Origin: Betaproteobacteria bacterium
GTDB lineage: Bacteria; Pseudomonadota; Gammaproteobacteria; Burkholderiales; SG8-39
Assembly (NCBI GenBank): GCA_029865405.1
Contig: JAOUGZ010000107.1
Coordinates: forward strand, 1-7,895
Direction: 5' to 3'
DNA: 7,895 nucleotides
Shown here: positions 1 to 5,887 of the stretch, in pieces
Layout of the letters: each line of letters starts with the position of its first letter
Numbering within the stretch: position 1 is the stretch's first letter
The notes under the pieces: generated by a model
Told to the model about the DNA's origin: nothing
Seen by the model: only the letters and a program-made list of their open reading frames with translations
Databases searched by the model: none
Made by a program: the position numbers and the translations under genes

Positions 1-204
1 GTAGCCGGCGTTCTGCTCGTGGCGGAACGCGAGCACGCGCAGACCCTCGGCCTGGGCCCGGCGCGTGAGGTCGGTGATCGGGATGCCCGGCAGACCGTAG
101 ATCGTGTCGATGCCGTTGAGCTTGAGCGCATCGATGACCAGCTGAAAGCCGTCGGTCACGGCGGCCTGTGCATCGGTGGCAATTTGCGGTTCGACGGTGC
201 CCAT
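1..204 (-). CDS. oxc: Oxalyl-CoA decarboxylase, N-terminal 68 residues (partial)
   Basis: Thiamine-diphosphate enzyme that decarboxylates oxalyl-CoA to formyl-CoA and CO2, the second step of CoA-dependent oxalate breakdown in the cytoplasm. The visible N-terminus contains TDGFQLVIDALKLNGIDTIY, then YGLPGIPITDL (residues 36-46) and FRHEQNAGY (60-68). From memory this matches Oxalobacter formigenes Oxc closely. The Glu of RHEQ (residue 63) is the conserved ThDP-activating glutamate (Glu56 in O. formigenes), and the GIPIT loop lies beside the cofactor. The ATG start at 204 is supported by a strong Shine-Dalgarno GAGGAGG at 210-216. The gene runs off the left edge, so the remaining ~500 residues and any frc partner are not visible. 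It is divergent from the Crp/Fnr regulator, with an FNR-type box between them. Other ThDP decarboxylases are less likely because of the GIPIT/FRHEQ combination. Confidence 0.9.
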   Translation of the reverse strand, partial: MGTVEPQIATDAQAAVTDGFQLVIDALKLNGIDTIYGLPGIPITDLTRRAQAEGLRVLAFRHEQNAGY

Positions 205-209
205 GATGG

Positions 210-216
210 CCTCCTC
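210..216 (-). promoter_or_regulatory. Shine-Dalgarno of oxc
   Basis: On the minus strand GAGGAGG lies five bases before the ATG at 204. It fixes the oxc start and predicts strong translation. Confidence 0.8.
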
Positions 217-228
217 GAGGGGAAGCGT

Positions 229-234
229 ATGGTA
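229..234 (-). promoter_or_regulatory. Predicted -10 element of oxc
   Basis: On the minus strand TACCAT matches four of six bases of TATAAT and sits exactly 23 bases downstream of the FNR-type box at 258-271. The predicted transcription start is near 222, leaving a leader of about 18 bases. No -35 hexamer is seen at the usual distance (252-257 is GC only), which fits an activator-dependent promoter. Alone this hexamer would be weak. Its support comes from the same spacing at tctC and fhs. Confidence 0.5.
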
Positions 235-257
235 AGAAGCGCGCCCCGCGCGCGGCC

Positions 258-271
258 TTGACTCAGGTCAA
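258..271. promoter_or_regulatory. FNR-type operator between oxc and its regulator
   Basis: The sequence TTGACTCAGGTCAA is a perfect inverted repeat, TTGAC-N4-GTCAA, extended by flanking CC and GG to 18 bases (256-273). It has the layout of an FNR/FixK site (TTGAT-N4-ATCAA). On the oxc side its centre (264.5) is about 42 bases upstream of the predicted start, the class II activator position. On the regulator side it lies just upstream of the predicted -10 (277-282), where it could repress the regulator's own gene. The same palindrome recurs at 4072-4085 and 7623-7636. Confidence 0.8.
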
Positions 272-276
272 GGGTC

Positions 277-282
277 TAAAAT
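277..282 (+). promoter_or_regulatory. Possible -10 element of the Crp/Fnr regulator
   Basis: TAAAAT matches five of six bases of TATAAT. A start about seven bases downstream (near 289) would leave only about four bases before the ATG at 293. The TTGACT at 258-263 looks like a -35 but is only 13 bases away, too close for normal sigma70 spacing, so the promoter is tentative. Confidence 0.35.
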
Positions 283-292
283 CCGGCCTCCG

Positions 293-904
293 ATGACCGC
301 TTTCCCGAACCACCCGCAGCGCAACAGCGTGCGCCTGCAGCTCCGGCAGAACCAGCTGCTGCGGGGCATGACCGCCGCACAGTGGAGCGAGCTCGAGCCG
401 CTCCTGGTAGTCGCCGACTTCCGCAAGGGCGAGCCGGTGGTGCGCCAGGGCGACGAGGAGATGGAGCAGATCTTCATCCTCGAGGGCATGCTCAAGCGCG
501 TGGTGTCCAACCCGGAAGGCCGGGAGATGATCCTGCGCTTCGCCGCGGAGACCGAGATGGACACCTCCTACGCCGCCTGGCGCCTGCGCACGCCCATTCC
601 CTACTCGATCGTCGCCGTCACCAAGGTGCGCACCGCCGAGCTGCCGATGCCGCAGTGGGTCGATTTCCTGGAGCGCCACAATGACCTCATGCTGCGCTTC
701 GAGCACGAGGTGATGAAGCTGATGAGCGAGGTGATGGCGCATACCATCACGCTGCACCTGCTCGATGCGCCCGGGCGCCTGTCGCGCTTCCAGAGGAAGC
801 ACCCGGAGCTCTCCGGGCGCATCCCGAAGAAGGAGCTCGCCGCCTATCTCAATCTCACGCCCGAGACGCTGTCGCGGCTCAGGCAAAAGCTCGGCAAGCC
901 CTAG
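293..904 (+). CDS. Crp/Fnr-family transcriptional regulator, cysteine-free
   Basis: A 203-residue regulator with an N-terminal cyclic-nucleotide-binding-like beta-roll (about 30-120; RQGD at 51-54 and ILEGMLKRV at 62-70), a long dimerisation helix (about 122-155) and a C-terminal winged helix-turn-helix (about 175-198). The recognition helix carries E-T-L-S-R at 191-195, the E-x-x-S-R pattern by which FNR reads TTGA half-sites. The protein contains no cysteine, so an FNR-style [4Fe-4S] oxygen sensor is excluded. I do not see the canonical cAMP phosphate-binding cassette of CRP, so the ligand is unknown. Position beside oxc suggests an oxalate-pathway metabolite (inference). Three matching operators lie in the window, at oxc, tctC and fhs. 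No Shine-Dalgarno precedes the ATG, so the mRNA may be nearly leaderless. A later ATG at 368 would remove the start of the sensor domain and is less likely. The stop overlaps that of convergent tctA. Confidence 0.9.
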   Translation: MTAFPNHPQRNSVRLQLRQNQLLRGMTAAQWSELEPLLVVADFRKGEPVVRQGDEEMEQIFILEGMLKRVVSNPEGREMILRFAAETEMDTSYAAWRLRTPIPYSIVAVTKVRTAELPMPQWVDFLERHNDLMLRFEHEVMKLMSEVMAHTITLHLLDAPGRLSRFQRKHPELSGRIPKKELAAYLNLTPETLSRLRQKLGKP

Positions 905-2409
905 CGGCCGCGCAGTTTCGCCAGGCCGAGCGAGATCAACGGCCAGAACAGCAGGAAGAACGCGAGTCCGGTGATCGAGCCGACCAGCGGCGTGGCGAAG
1001 AAGATCGACAGCTCGCCCTGCGAGAACAGCATCGCCTGGCGGAACGAGGCCTCGGCGTTGTCCCCCAGCACGATCGCAAGCACCATGGGCGCGAGCGGGT
1101 ACTGGAGCTTCCTGAAGAAATAGCCGAGCACGCCAAACACCACCACCATCCACACGTCGAATAGGGCGTTGTGCACGGTGTACGCGCCCACCGAGCAGAT
1201 GACGATGATGATCGGCGCAATCACCGAAAACGGGATTCTGAGAATGGCGGCGAACAGGGGCACGCAGGTCAGCACCACGATCAATCCGGCGATGTTGCCG
1301 AGGTACATCGACGCGATCAGGCCCCAGACAAAGTCCTTCTGCTCCAGGAACAGCAGCGGCCCGGGCTGCAGGCCCCAGATCAGCAGGCCACCGAGGAGCA
1401 CCGCCGCCGTCGGCGAGCCGGGCACGCCGAGCGTGAGCATCGGCAGCAGCGCCGACGTGCCGGCGGCGTGCGCCGCCGTTTCCGGGGCCACCACGCCCTC
1501 CACCTGCCCGCTGCCAAACTTGTCGCCGTCCTTCGAGAAGCGCCGCGCCACGCCATAGCTCATGAACGACGCCGGCGTCGCGCCGCCGGGAACGATACCC
1601 ATGAAGCAGCCTACCGCCGAGGAGCGGATCGAGGTGAGCCAGTAGCGCGGCAGCTCCTTCCAGGTCTCGAGCACGACCTTGAGGTTGAGCTTCGCCTTGG
1701 TGCCGCGGAACTCCAGGCCTTCTTCCAGCGTGAGCAGGATCTCGCCGATGCCGAACAGCCCGATCACCGCCACCAGGAAGTCGAAGCCGGTGAGCAGGTG
1801 CGTGAACCCGTAGGTGAGCCGCAGCGTCCCCGTCACCGGGTCGGTGCCGACGGCGGCGAGTCCGAAGCCGGCCATCATGGCGGCAATCGTCTTGTACGGC
1901 GGCTCCTTGCTCATGCCGACGAAGGCGCAGAAGGTGAGCAGGTAGACGCTGAAGAACTCGGGCGGACCGAACGCCAGGGCGAACTTGGCCACCACGGGCG
2001 CGAGAAAGGTGATGAGGATCACGGCAACCAGCGCGCCGATGAATGACGAGGTAAAGGCCGCGGTCAGCGCCTGCCCCGCCTTGCCCTGCTGCGCGAGCGG
2101 ATAGCCGTCGAACGTGGTGGCCACCGACCAGGGCTCGCCCGGAATGTTGAAGAGAATTGAAGTAATCGCGCCGCCGAAGAGGGCCCCCCAGTAGATGCAC
2201 GAGAGCAGAATGATCGCCGAGGTCTGGCCGTCCGGCGTCTGGGCCATGGCGAAGGTGAGCGGCAGCAGGATGGCGACGCCATTGGCGCCCCCTAATCCGG
2301 GCAGCACGCCGATGATCACGCCGAGAATCACGCCGGTGAACATCAGGGCGAGGTTCTTCAGCGTCAGCGCGACGCCGAAGCCGTGCATCAGGGACTGGAT
2401 CTCGTCCAT
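901..2409 (-). CDS. tctA: TTT transporter large membrane subunit TctA
   Basis: The 502-residue channel subunit of a tripartite tricarboxylate transporter, a secondary, ion-driven importer in the inner membrane that takes substrate from a periplasmic Bug protein. It is highly hydrophobic (about 12 helices expected for the family). Family motifs are clear: GVLPGLGGANGVAILLPLTF (34-53), NIPGEPWSVATTFDGYPLA (89-107), GIVPGGATPASF (271-282), EGVVAPETAAHAAG (304-317) and LLPMLTLGVPGSPTAAVLLG (321-340), followed by the QPGPLL loop (348-353). The start at 2409 gives the normal family N-terminus. The frame stays open for another 132 codons upstream, but that part overlaps tctB and does not resemble TctA. 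It starts four bases after the tctB stop, implying translational coupling. The TAG stop shares the CTAG at 901-904 with the convergent regulator. Substrate cannot be read from the sequence; oxalate or a related acid is inferred from context. Confidence 0.95.
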   Translation of the reverse strand: MDEIQSLMHGFGVALTLKNLALMFTGVILGVIIGVLPGLGGANGVAILLPLTFAMAQTPDGQTSAIILLSCIYWGALFGGAITSILFNIPGEPWSVATTFDGYPLAQQGKAGQALTAAFTSSFIGALVAVILITFLAPVVAKFALAFGPPEFFSVYLLTFCAFVGMSKEPPYKTIAAMMAGFGLAAVGTDPVTGTLRLTYGFTHLLTGFDFLVAVIGLFGIGEILLTLEEGLEFRGTKAKLNLKVVLETWKELPRYWLTSIRSSAVGCFMGIVPGGATPASFMSYGVARRFSKDGDKFGSGQVEGVVAPETAAHAAGTSALLPMLTLGVPGSPTAAVLLGGLLIWGLQPGPLLFLEQKDFVWGLIASMYLGNIAGLIVVLTCVPLFAAILRIPFSVIAPIIIVICSVGAYTVHNALFDVWMVVVFGVLGYFFRKLQYPLAPMVLAIVLGDNAEASFRQAMLFSQGELSIFFATPLVGSITGLAFFLLFWPLISLGLAKLRGR

Positions 2410-2413
2410 GGGT

Positions 2414-2920
2414 TTAGCCCACGCCCAGCAACCGCTCGAGCGGCCCCTTGGGCAGCGGCACGAGGAACCACACCTCGAAGATGACGAACAGCGCGACGCT
2501 GTGGCCGATAGACACCGTCGCCACCTTCCACCACGGGTACTTGCCCAGCCAGCGCATGAACAGCGCCACGAACAGCACCGCGGAGACGTAAATTCCGATC
2601 CAGCCGACGAGCGCCACGTACACCGCCGAGGGCACCAGCACGCTAAGCACGAGCTTGAACTGGCCGACCTGGACGAAGGTCCGGTTCTGCTCGGCCGGCA
2701 TGAGCAGCGCGCGCACCAGCGTGACGAGCGACGCGGCGCAGATGAGCACCCCCAGGTAGAAGGGGAAATATCCGGGCTGCGGACCTTCGGCCAGCCAGCG
2801 GGCACCCTGGCGGATGCTGTCGAAGATGATCAGTCCGGCGAACACCAGGAACACGAGCGCGATGCCGATCTCCGCGCTACGCAGCCGGAACGCCGCGCGC
2901 ACTACTGGTTCCTGCGCCAT
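2414..2920 (-). CDS. tctB: TTT transporter small membrane subunit TctB
   Basis: The 168-residue small integral membrane subunit of the TTT transporter, partner of TctA. Hydrophobic helices are visible at about 18-34, 52-69, 90-124 (probably two) and 134-153. The loop GPQPGYFPFYLGVL (46-59) matches the usual Gly-Pro-rich TctB motif. The ATG at 2920 is preceded by a strong Shine-Dalgarno, GGAGGAGG, at 2923-2930. It lies between tctC and tctA in the standard C-B-A order. An intrinsic terminator just upstream (2939-2965) should reduce its transcription relative to tctC. The subunit's mechanistic role is poorly understood across the family, and sequence conservation is low, so the call rests on topology, loop motif and position. 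Confidence 0.92.
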   Translation of the reverse strand: MAQEPVVRAAFRLRSAEIGIALVFLVFAGLIIFDSIRQGARWLAEGPQPGYFPFYLGVLICAASLVTLVRALLMPAEQNRTFVQVGQFKLVLSVLVPSAVYVALVGWIGIYVSAVLFVALFMRWLGKYPWWKVATVSIGHSVALFVIFEVWFLVPLPKGPLERLLGVG

Positions 2921-2938
2921 GCCCTCCTCCGCTCAGCC

Positions 2939-2965
2939 AAAAAAAGGCCCGGCTCGTGCCGGGCC
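2939..2965 (-). terminator. Intrinsic terminator between tctC and tctB
   Basis: On the minus strand GGCCCGGC-ACGA-GCCGGGCC forms a perfect 8-bp GC stem with a 4-base loop (2946-2965), followed directly by seven Ts (2939-2945). It begins about 18 bases after the tctC stop and ends seven bases before the tctB Shine-Dalgarno. It probably terminates most transcripts after tctC and lets a fraction read into tctBA, so that the binding protein outnumbers the membrane subunits. The hairpin may also protect the tctC mRNA 3' end. Confidence 0.85.
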
Positions 2966-2983
2966 CGATTGCGCCATGCCGGC

Positions 2984-3976
2984 CTACTTGGCGATGAAGC
3001 CGGCGGCCTTCATGAGCGAGATGTGGCGCGCTTCCTCCTTCGCCACCCAGGCGGCGTACTCCTGCCCCTTCAGGCGGGTCTGGTTGAACGCGCCGCGCTC
3101 CATGAGGTCCTGCCATTCCGGTGTCTTGAACACTTTCTCGAACAGGCCGACGTAGTAGGCGACCTGCTCCTGGCTCACGCCCGCGGGCATGAAGATGCCG
3201 CGCAGCATCAGGTAATCGATATCAAGGCCGGCTTCCTTGCAGGTCGGAATGTCGGACCAGGACATCTTGTCCGTGACCTTCTCCTTGTAGGGCATGCGCT
3301 TCAGCTCGAACACGCACAGCGGCTTCAGCGTGCCGCCGCGCCAGTGCGCCACCGCCTCGATCGGATTGTTGACCGTCGAGTCGACGTGGCCGCCGACGAG
3401 CTGCGTGGCCACCGCGCCGCCGCCCTTGAAAGGGATGTAGGTGAACTTGGCCCCGGTCGCCTGCTCGATCGCGACCGTGATGATCTGATCCTCCTGCTTC
3501 GCGCCCGTGCCGGCCATGCGGAACTTGCCCGTGCCGGCCTGCTTCGCCGCCGCGATGTAGTCCTTCGCGTTCTTGTAGGGTTTGTCGGCCTGCACCCACA
3601 GCACGAAATTGTCCAGCGCCAGCATCTGCACCGGCGTCAGGTCGCGCCAGTTGAACGGCGTATTGGTGGCGAGCGGCGTCGTAAACAGATTCGACAGCGT
3701 GATGATGATCTTGTGCGGCTCGCCCGGCGAGCCCTTCACGTCGAGGAAGCCCTCGGCGCCCGCGCCGCCCGACTTGTTGATCGGCAGGATCGCGACCTTG
3801 GCGAGATTGTGCTTGGCGACGATTGCCTGGATGGCGCGGGCCATCTGGTCAGCGCCGCCGCCGGTGCCGGCCGGGATGATGAACTCGATGTTCCGGGTAG
3901 GCTCCCACGCGTGGGCTGCGCTCAGCCACGAAAGGCCGACCGCCAGCGCAAGCACCCGGCAGATGTTGCTCTTCAT
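2984..3976 (-). CDS. tctC: TTT periplasmic binding protein (Bug family, TctC)
   Basis: The 330-residue periplasmic solute-binding protein that delivers substrate to TctBA. It has a Sec signal peptide: charged start MKSNICR, hydrophobic core to about residue 18, and a likely signal peptidase I cut after AHA (21-23). The mature protein opens with the Bug ligand loop IEFIIPAGTGGGADQMAR (30-47) and the second loop NKSGGAGAEG (67-76). Length is normal for the family. The ATG at 3976 is chosen over an in-frame GTG at 4018 because AAGGAGG (3981-3987) lies just upstream and the signal peptide starts there. An FNR-type box and -10 precede it. Known Bug substrates include citrate, glutamate and nicotinate, and family members are hard to assign. 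The oxc/fdh/fhs context suggests oxalate or a related short acid, which is inference. Confidence 0.92.
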   Translation of the reverse strand: MKSNICRVLALAVGLSWLSAAHAWEPTRNIEFIIPAGTGGGADQMARAIQAIVAKHNLAKVAILPINKSGGAGAEGFLDVKGSPGEPHKIIITLSNLFTTPLATNTPFNWRDLTPVQMLALDNFVLWVQADKPYKNAKDYIAAAKQAGTGKFRMAGTGAKQEDQIITVAIEQATGAKFTYIPFKGGGAVATQLVGGHVDSTVNNPIEAVAHWRGGTLKPLCVFELKRMPYKEKVTDKMSWSDIPTCKEAGLDIDYLMLRGIFMPAGVSQEQVAYYVGLFEKVFKTPEWQDLMERGAFNQTRLKGQEYAAWVAKEEARHISLMKAAGFIAK

Positions 3977-3980
3977 AACG

Positions 3981-3987
3981 CCTCCTT
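3981..3987 (-). promoter_or_regulatory. Shine-Dalgarno of tctC
   Basis: AAGGAGG on the minus strand lies four bases before the ATG at 3976. It decides in favour of this start over the upstream in-frame GTG at 4018. Confidence 0.8.
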
Positions 3988-4042
3988 TTCTGTTGTCACT
4001 CTCGCGGCGGCGCACCATTCGACCGTGGTGCTACCGTAACCG

Positions 4043-4048
4043 ATTCTG
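4043..4048 (-). promoter_or_regulatory. Predicted -10 element of tctCBA
   Basis: On the minus strand CAGAAT matches four of six bases of TATAAT and lies exactly 23 bases downstream of the FNR-type box at 4072-4085. Predicted transcription starts near 4036, giving a leader of about 60 bases. No -35 consensus is visible at the usual spacing. The rest of the 132-base gap between antiporter and tctC shows nothing else I can support. Confidence 0.5.
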
Positions 4049-4071
4049 TGTTCTACCCCAATTGCGCCACA

Positions 4072-4085
4072 TTGACCAGCGTCAA
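4072..4085. promoter_or_regulatory. FNR-type operator upstream of tctCBA
   Basis: TTGACCAGCGTCAA is a perfect TTGAC-N4-GTCAA palindrome. It lies in the gap between the antiporter stop and tctC, 23 bases upstream of a -10-like hexamer, the class II activator position for tctC. Half-sites are identical to those at oxc and fhs, while the four central bases differ. Confidence 0.78.
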
Positions 4086-4108
4086 GAAAAGGCAACGGGC
4101 CTGCGAAT

Positions 4109-5101
4109 TCACGCCTGCCCGAGTACATACACGACGTACAGGGCGCCGACGTACACGACGGGAATCGCGGGCGCGAGGGCGCGAAACGCCGCGAACCGGC
4201 GCGACTCGAAGGACTTGAACAGGAGATACCCCATCCCCATCAGGCCAAGGGCCGCCAGCGCCGCGGCGAAGTGCGCGCCCTGCATCTCGCGCAGCAGCGG
4301 ACCGCGCGTGTGGAAGAAATCGGCGATGAAGATGATGGTGACGTTGAAGGCGCAGCTGCCGTAGACGTTGCCCATCGCGATGCCGTAGGAGCGCCTCAGG
4401 GACGCCGCCACGGTCACCGAGCCTTCGGGCAGGGTCGTGACGATCGACACGAGCAGTACACCGATGAAGCTCGCGCTGATGCCCGAGGCTTCGGCGATGG
4501 CATCGGCGCTGGAGGCAAGGAAGCGGCCGGCGACGATCACCACCGCCGCCGATATGAGAAAACCGATCCACGCCTTGCGCGCGCTGCCCGTGGGCCCCGC
4601 GCCGTCTTCGTCCGGCGCCGCCAGGCCGGCGACATACACCCGGCGCATGCCGTACACGTAGGCCGCGCCGATGAGCAGGCCGCCCACGCTGGTCGGCCCC
4701 AGCACCCTGATGTCGCCGAGCGCGCCGAAGACGAGCGCGAGGAGCACCAGGCCGAGGCTGGTGAGGATGAGCAGCTCGGTATCGCGCCCATGCCCGCCGA
4801 ACAGGTTCTGCACGCCGAAGACGAGCGCCACCACGCCGATGACGAAGATATTGATCATGTCGGCGCCGAAGACGTTGCCGAGCGCGAGGCTCGGGTTCTG
4901 CTCGAGCCATACCGCGGACACGTTCACCGTCACCTCCGGGAGCGAGGTTGCGATGCCCACGAGCAGCGTGCCCACCCAGAGCTTGCCCCAGCCGGTGGCC
5001 TCGGCGAGATCGTCGCCGAAGCGCGCCAGGCCGATGCCGGCGGCGATCACGAACGCCGAGCTGATCAGAAATACGACGATGGCGCCGGTCAATGTGTCCA
5101 T
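4109..5101 (-). CDS. Na+/Ca2+-exchanger-type (CaCA) cation antiporter, YrbG-like
   Basis: A 330-residue inner-membrane antiporter with the two inverted alpha-repeats of the CaCA superfamily. Repeat 1 has GIATSLPEVTV (49-59) and GNVFGADMIN (75-84); repeat 2 has SIVTTLPEGSV (219-229) and GNVYGSCAFN (244-253). The two ion-liganding glutamates, E56 and E226, are kept. Against the usual G-S-N-x-x-N/D, repeat 1 has A80 for Ser, and repeat 2 ends in N253 where NCX_Mj has an Asp ligand (Asp240, from memory), so cation preference may differ from a classical Ca2+ exchanger. A hydrophilic loop (about 161-177) separates the halves. The ATG at 5101 follows a weak GGGGA. It is upstream of tctCBA on the same strand and divergent from the TerC gene. 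Calcium export linked to calcium oxalate use is an attractive inference; Na+/H+ or other divalent cations are possible. Confidence 0.88.
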   Translation of the reverse strand: MDTLTGAIVVFLISSAFVIAAGIGLARFGDDLAEATGWGKLWVGTLLVGIATSLPEVTVNVSAVWLEQNPSLALGNVFGADMINIFVIGVVALVFGVQNLFGGHGRDTELLILTSLGLVLLALVFGALGDIRVLGPTSVGGLLIGAAYVYGMRRVYVAGLAAPDEDGAGPTGSARKAWIGFLISAAVVIVAGRFLASSADAIAEASGISASFIGVLLVSIVTTLPEGSVTVAASLRRSYGIAMGNVYGSCAFNVTIIFIADFFHTRGPLLREMQGAHFAAALAALGLMGMGYLLFKSFESRRFAAFRALAPAIPVVYVGALYVVYVLGQA

Positions 5102-5157
5102 GATTCCCCGATCTGGTTGCCGCCCCCGTAGGGCGCGGGCGATTGTACACTTGCGAC
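5102..5157. promoter_or_regulatory. Divergent promoter region, antiporter / TerC
   Basis: Only 56 bases separate the two divergent genes. The TGTACA palindrome at 5144-5149 sits in two overlapping -10-like hexamers: TACACT (5146-5151, plus strand, toward terC) and TACAAT (5142-5147, minus strand, toward the antiporter). Neither has a recognisable -35. The plus-strand hexamer would start RNA at about 5158, the proposed GTG itself. No TTGAC-N4-GTCAA box is present here. Confidence 0.35.
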
Positions 5158-5880
5158 GTGGAACTGCTGCTCGATCCCCAGGCCTGGATCGCCTTCGTCA
5201 CGTTGACGGCGCTCGAGCTGGTGCTCGGCATCGACAACATCGTCTTCATCTCCATCCTCGTCGACCGCCTGCCGCCCGCGCGGCGCGAGGTGGCGCGGCG
5301 CATCGGGCTCGGCCTGGCGATGTTCATGCGCATCGCCCTGCTGCTCACCATCGCCTGGATCATCGGCCTCACCGCGCCGATCCTCACGCTCCTCGGCAAC
5401 GAGATTTCGGGCCGCGACCTGATCCTGCTCGCCGGCGGGCTGTTCCTGATCTGGAAGGCGACCGGCGAGATCCACGAGATGTATGAGGATCACGCGACCC
5501 CGCGCGACCCCACCACGAAAGTCGTTCGCGCCACCTTCGGCGCGATCATCGGCCAGATCATCGTCATCGACCTGGTGTTCTCGCTCGACTCCATCATCAC
5601 CGCGGTCGGCATGGTCGACGACGTGCGCGTGATGGTCGCCGCGGTGATCGCCTCGGTGGGCCTGATGATGGTGGCGGCCGGGCCGATCGGTCGCTTCGTC
5701 TCGGCGCACCCGACGGTGAAGATGCTGGCGCTTGCCTTCCTCATCATGATCGGCATGGCGCTGGTCGCCGACGGGCTCGACTTCCACGTGCCCAAGGGCT
5801 ACATCTATTTCGCCATGGCGTTCTCGGTCGCCGTCGAGATGCTCAACCTGCGCCTGCGGCGCCGGCCTCCGGCCGCGTAG
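5158..5880 (+). CDS. TerC-family integral membrane protein (YoaE/Alx-like)
   Basis: A 240-residue polytopic inner-membrane protein of the TerC family, whose better-studied members export Mn2+ or affect metal supply to exported enzymes. Hallmarks are ALELVLGIDNIVFISIL (18-34) with acidic D26, and IDLVFSLDSIITAVGM (137-152) with D144. About seven helices are expected. I chose the GTG at 5158 because it gives the standard family opening, M-E-L-L-L-D-P-Q-A-W. The TTG at 5143 would add five residues not seen in relatives. No Shine-Dalgarno is visible, so the message may be leaderless. It is divergent from the antiporter and convergent with fhs (seven bases between stops). The C-terminus ends in an Arg/Pro-rich tail. 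Transported ion is not readable from sequence; a metal-export role beside the CaCA antiporter is inference. Confidence 0.88.
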   Translation: MELLLDPQAWIAFVTLTALELVLGIDNIVFISILVDRLPPARREVARRIGLGLAMFMRIALLLTIAWIIGLTAPILTLLGNEISGRDLILLAGGLFLIWKATGEIHEMYEDHATPRDPTTKVVRATFGAIIGQIIVIDLVFSLDSIITAVGMVDDVRVMVAAVIASVGLMMVAAGPIGRFVSAHPTVKMLALAFLIMIGMALVADGLDFHVPKGYIYFAMAFSVAVEMLNLRLRRRPPAA

Positions 5881-5887
5881 AGGCGCG

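Noticed and set aside
263..2200. 645-codon minus-strand frame over the regulator and tctA
   Set aside because: It is a shifted-frame shadow of tctA joined to antisense of the regulator, with Arg/Gly/Ala-rich low complexity.
2195..4039. 614-codon plus-strand open frame across tctC, tctB and the start of tctA
   Set aside because: It is antisense to three well-supported genes, is rich in Arg/His/Asp/Glu with no recognisable domain, and is the usual by-product of high-GC third positions.
4091..4101. Short GGC/GCC hairpin after the antiporter as a terminator
   Set aside because: The stem is only three base pairs; the following T-rich stretch alone does not support a terminator.
4053..5399. 448-codon minus-strand frame over the antiporter and the start of terC
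   Set aside because: It is out of frame with the clear antiporter reading and is Arg-rich without motifs.
5861..5873. GCCGG-CCT-CCGGC hairpin at the end of terC as a terminator
   Set aside because: The stem is five base pairs within coding sequence and no T-run follows on either strand.
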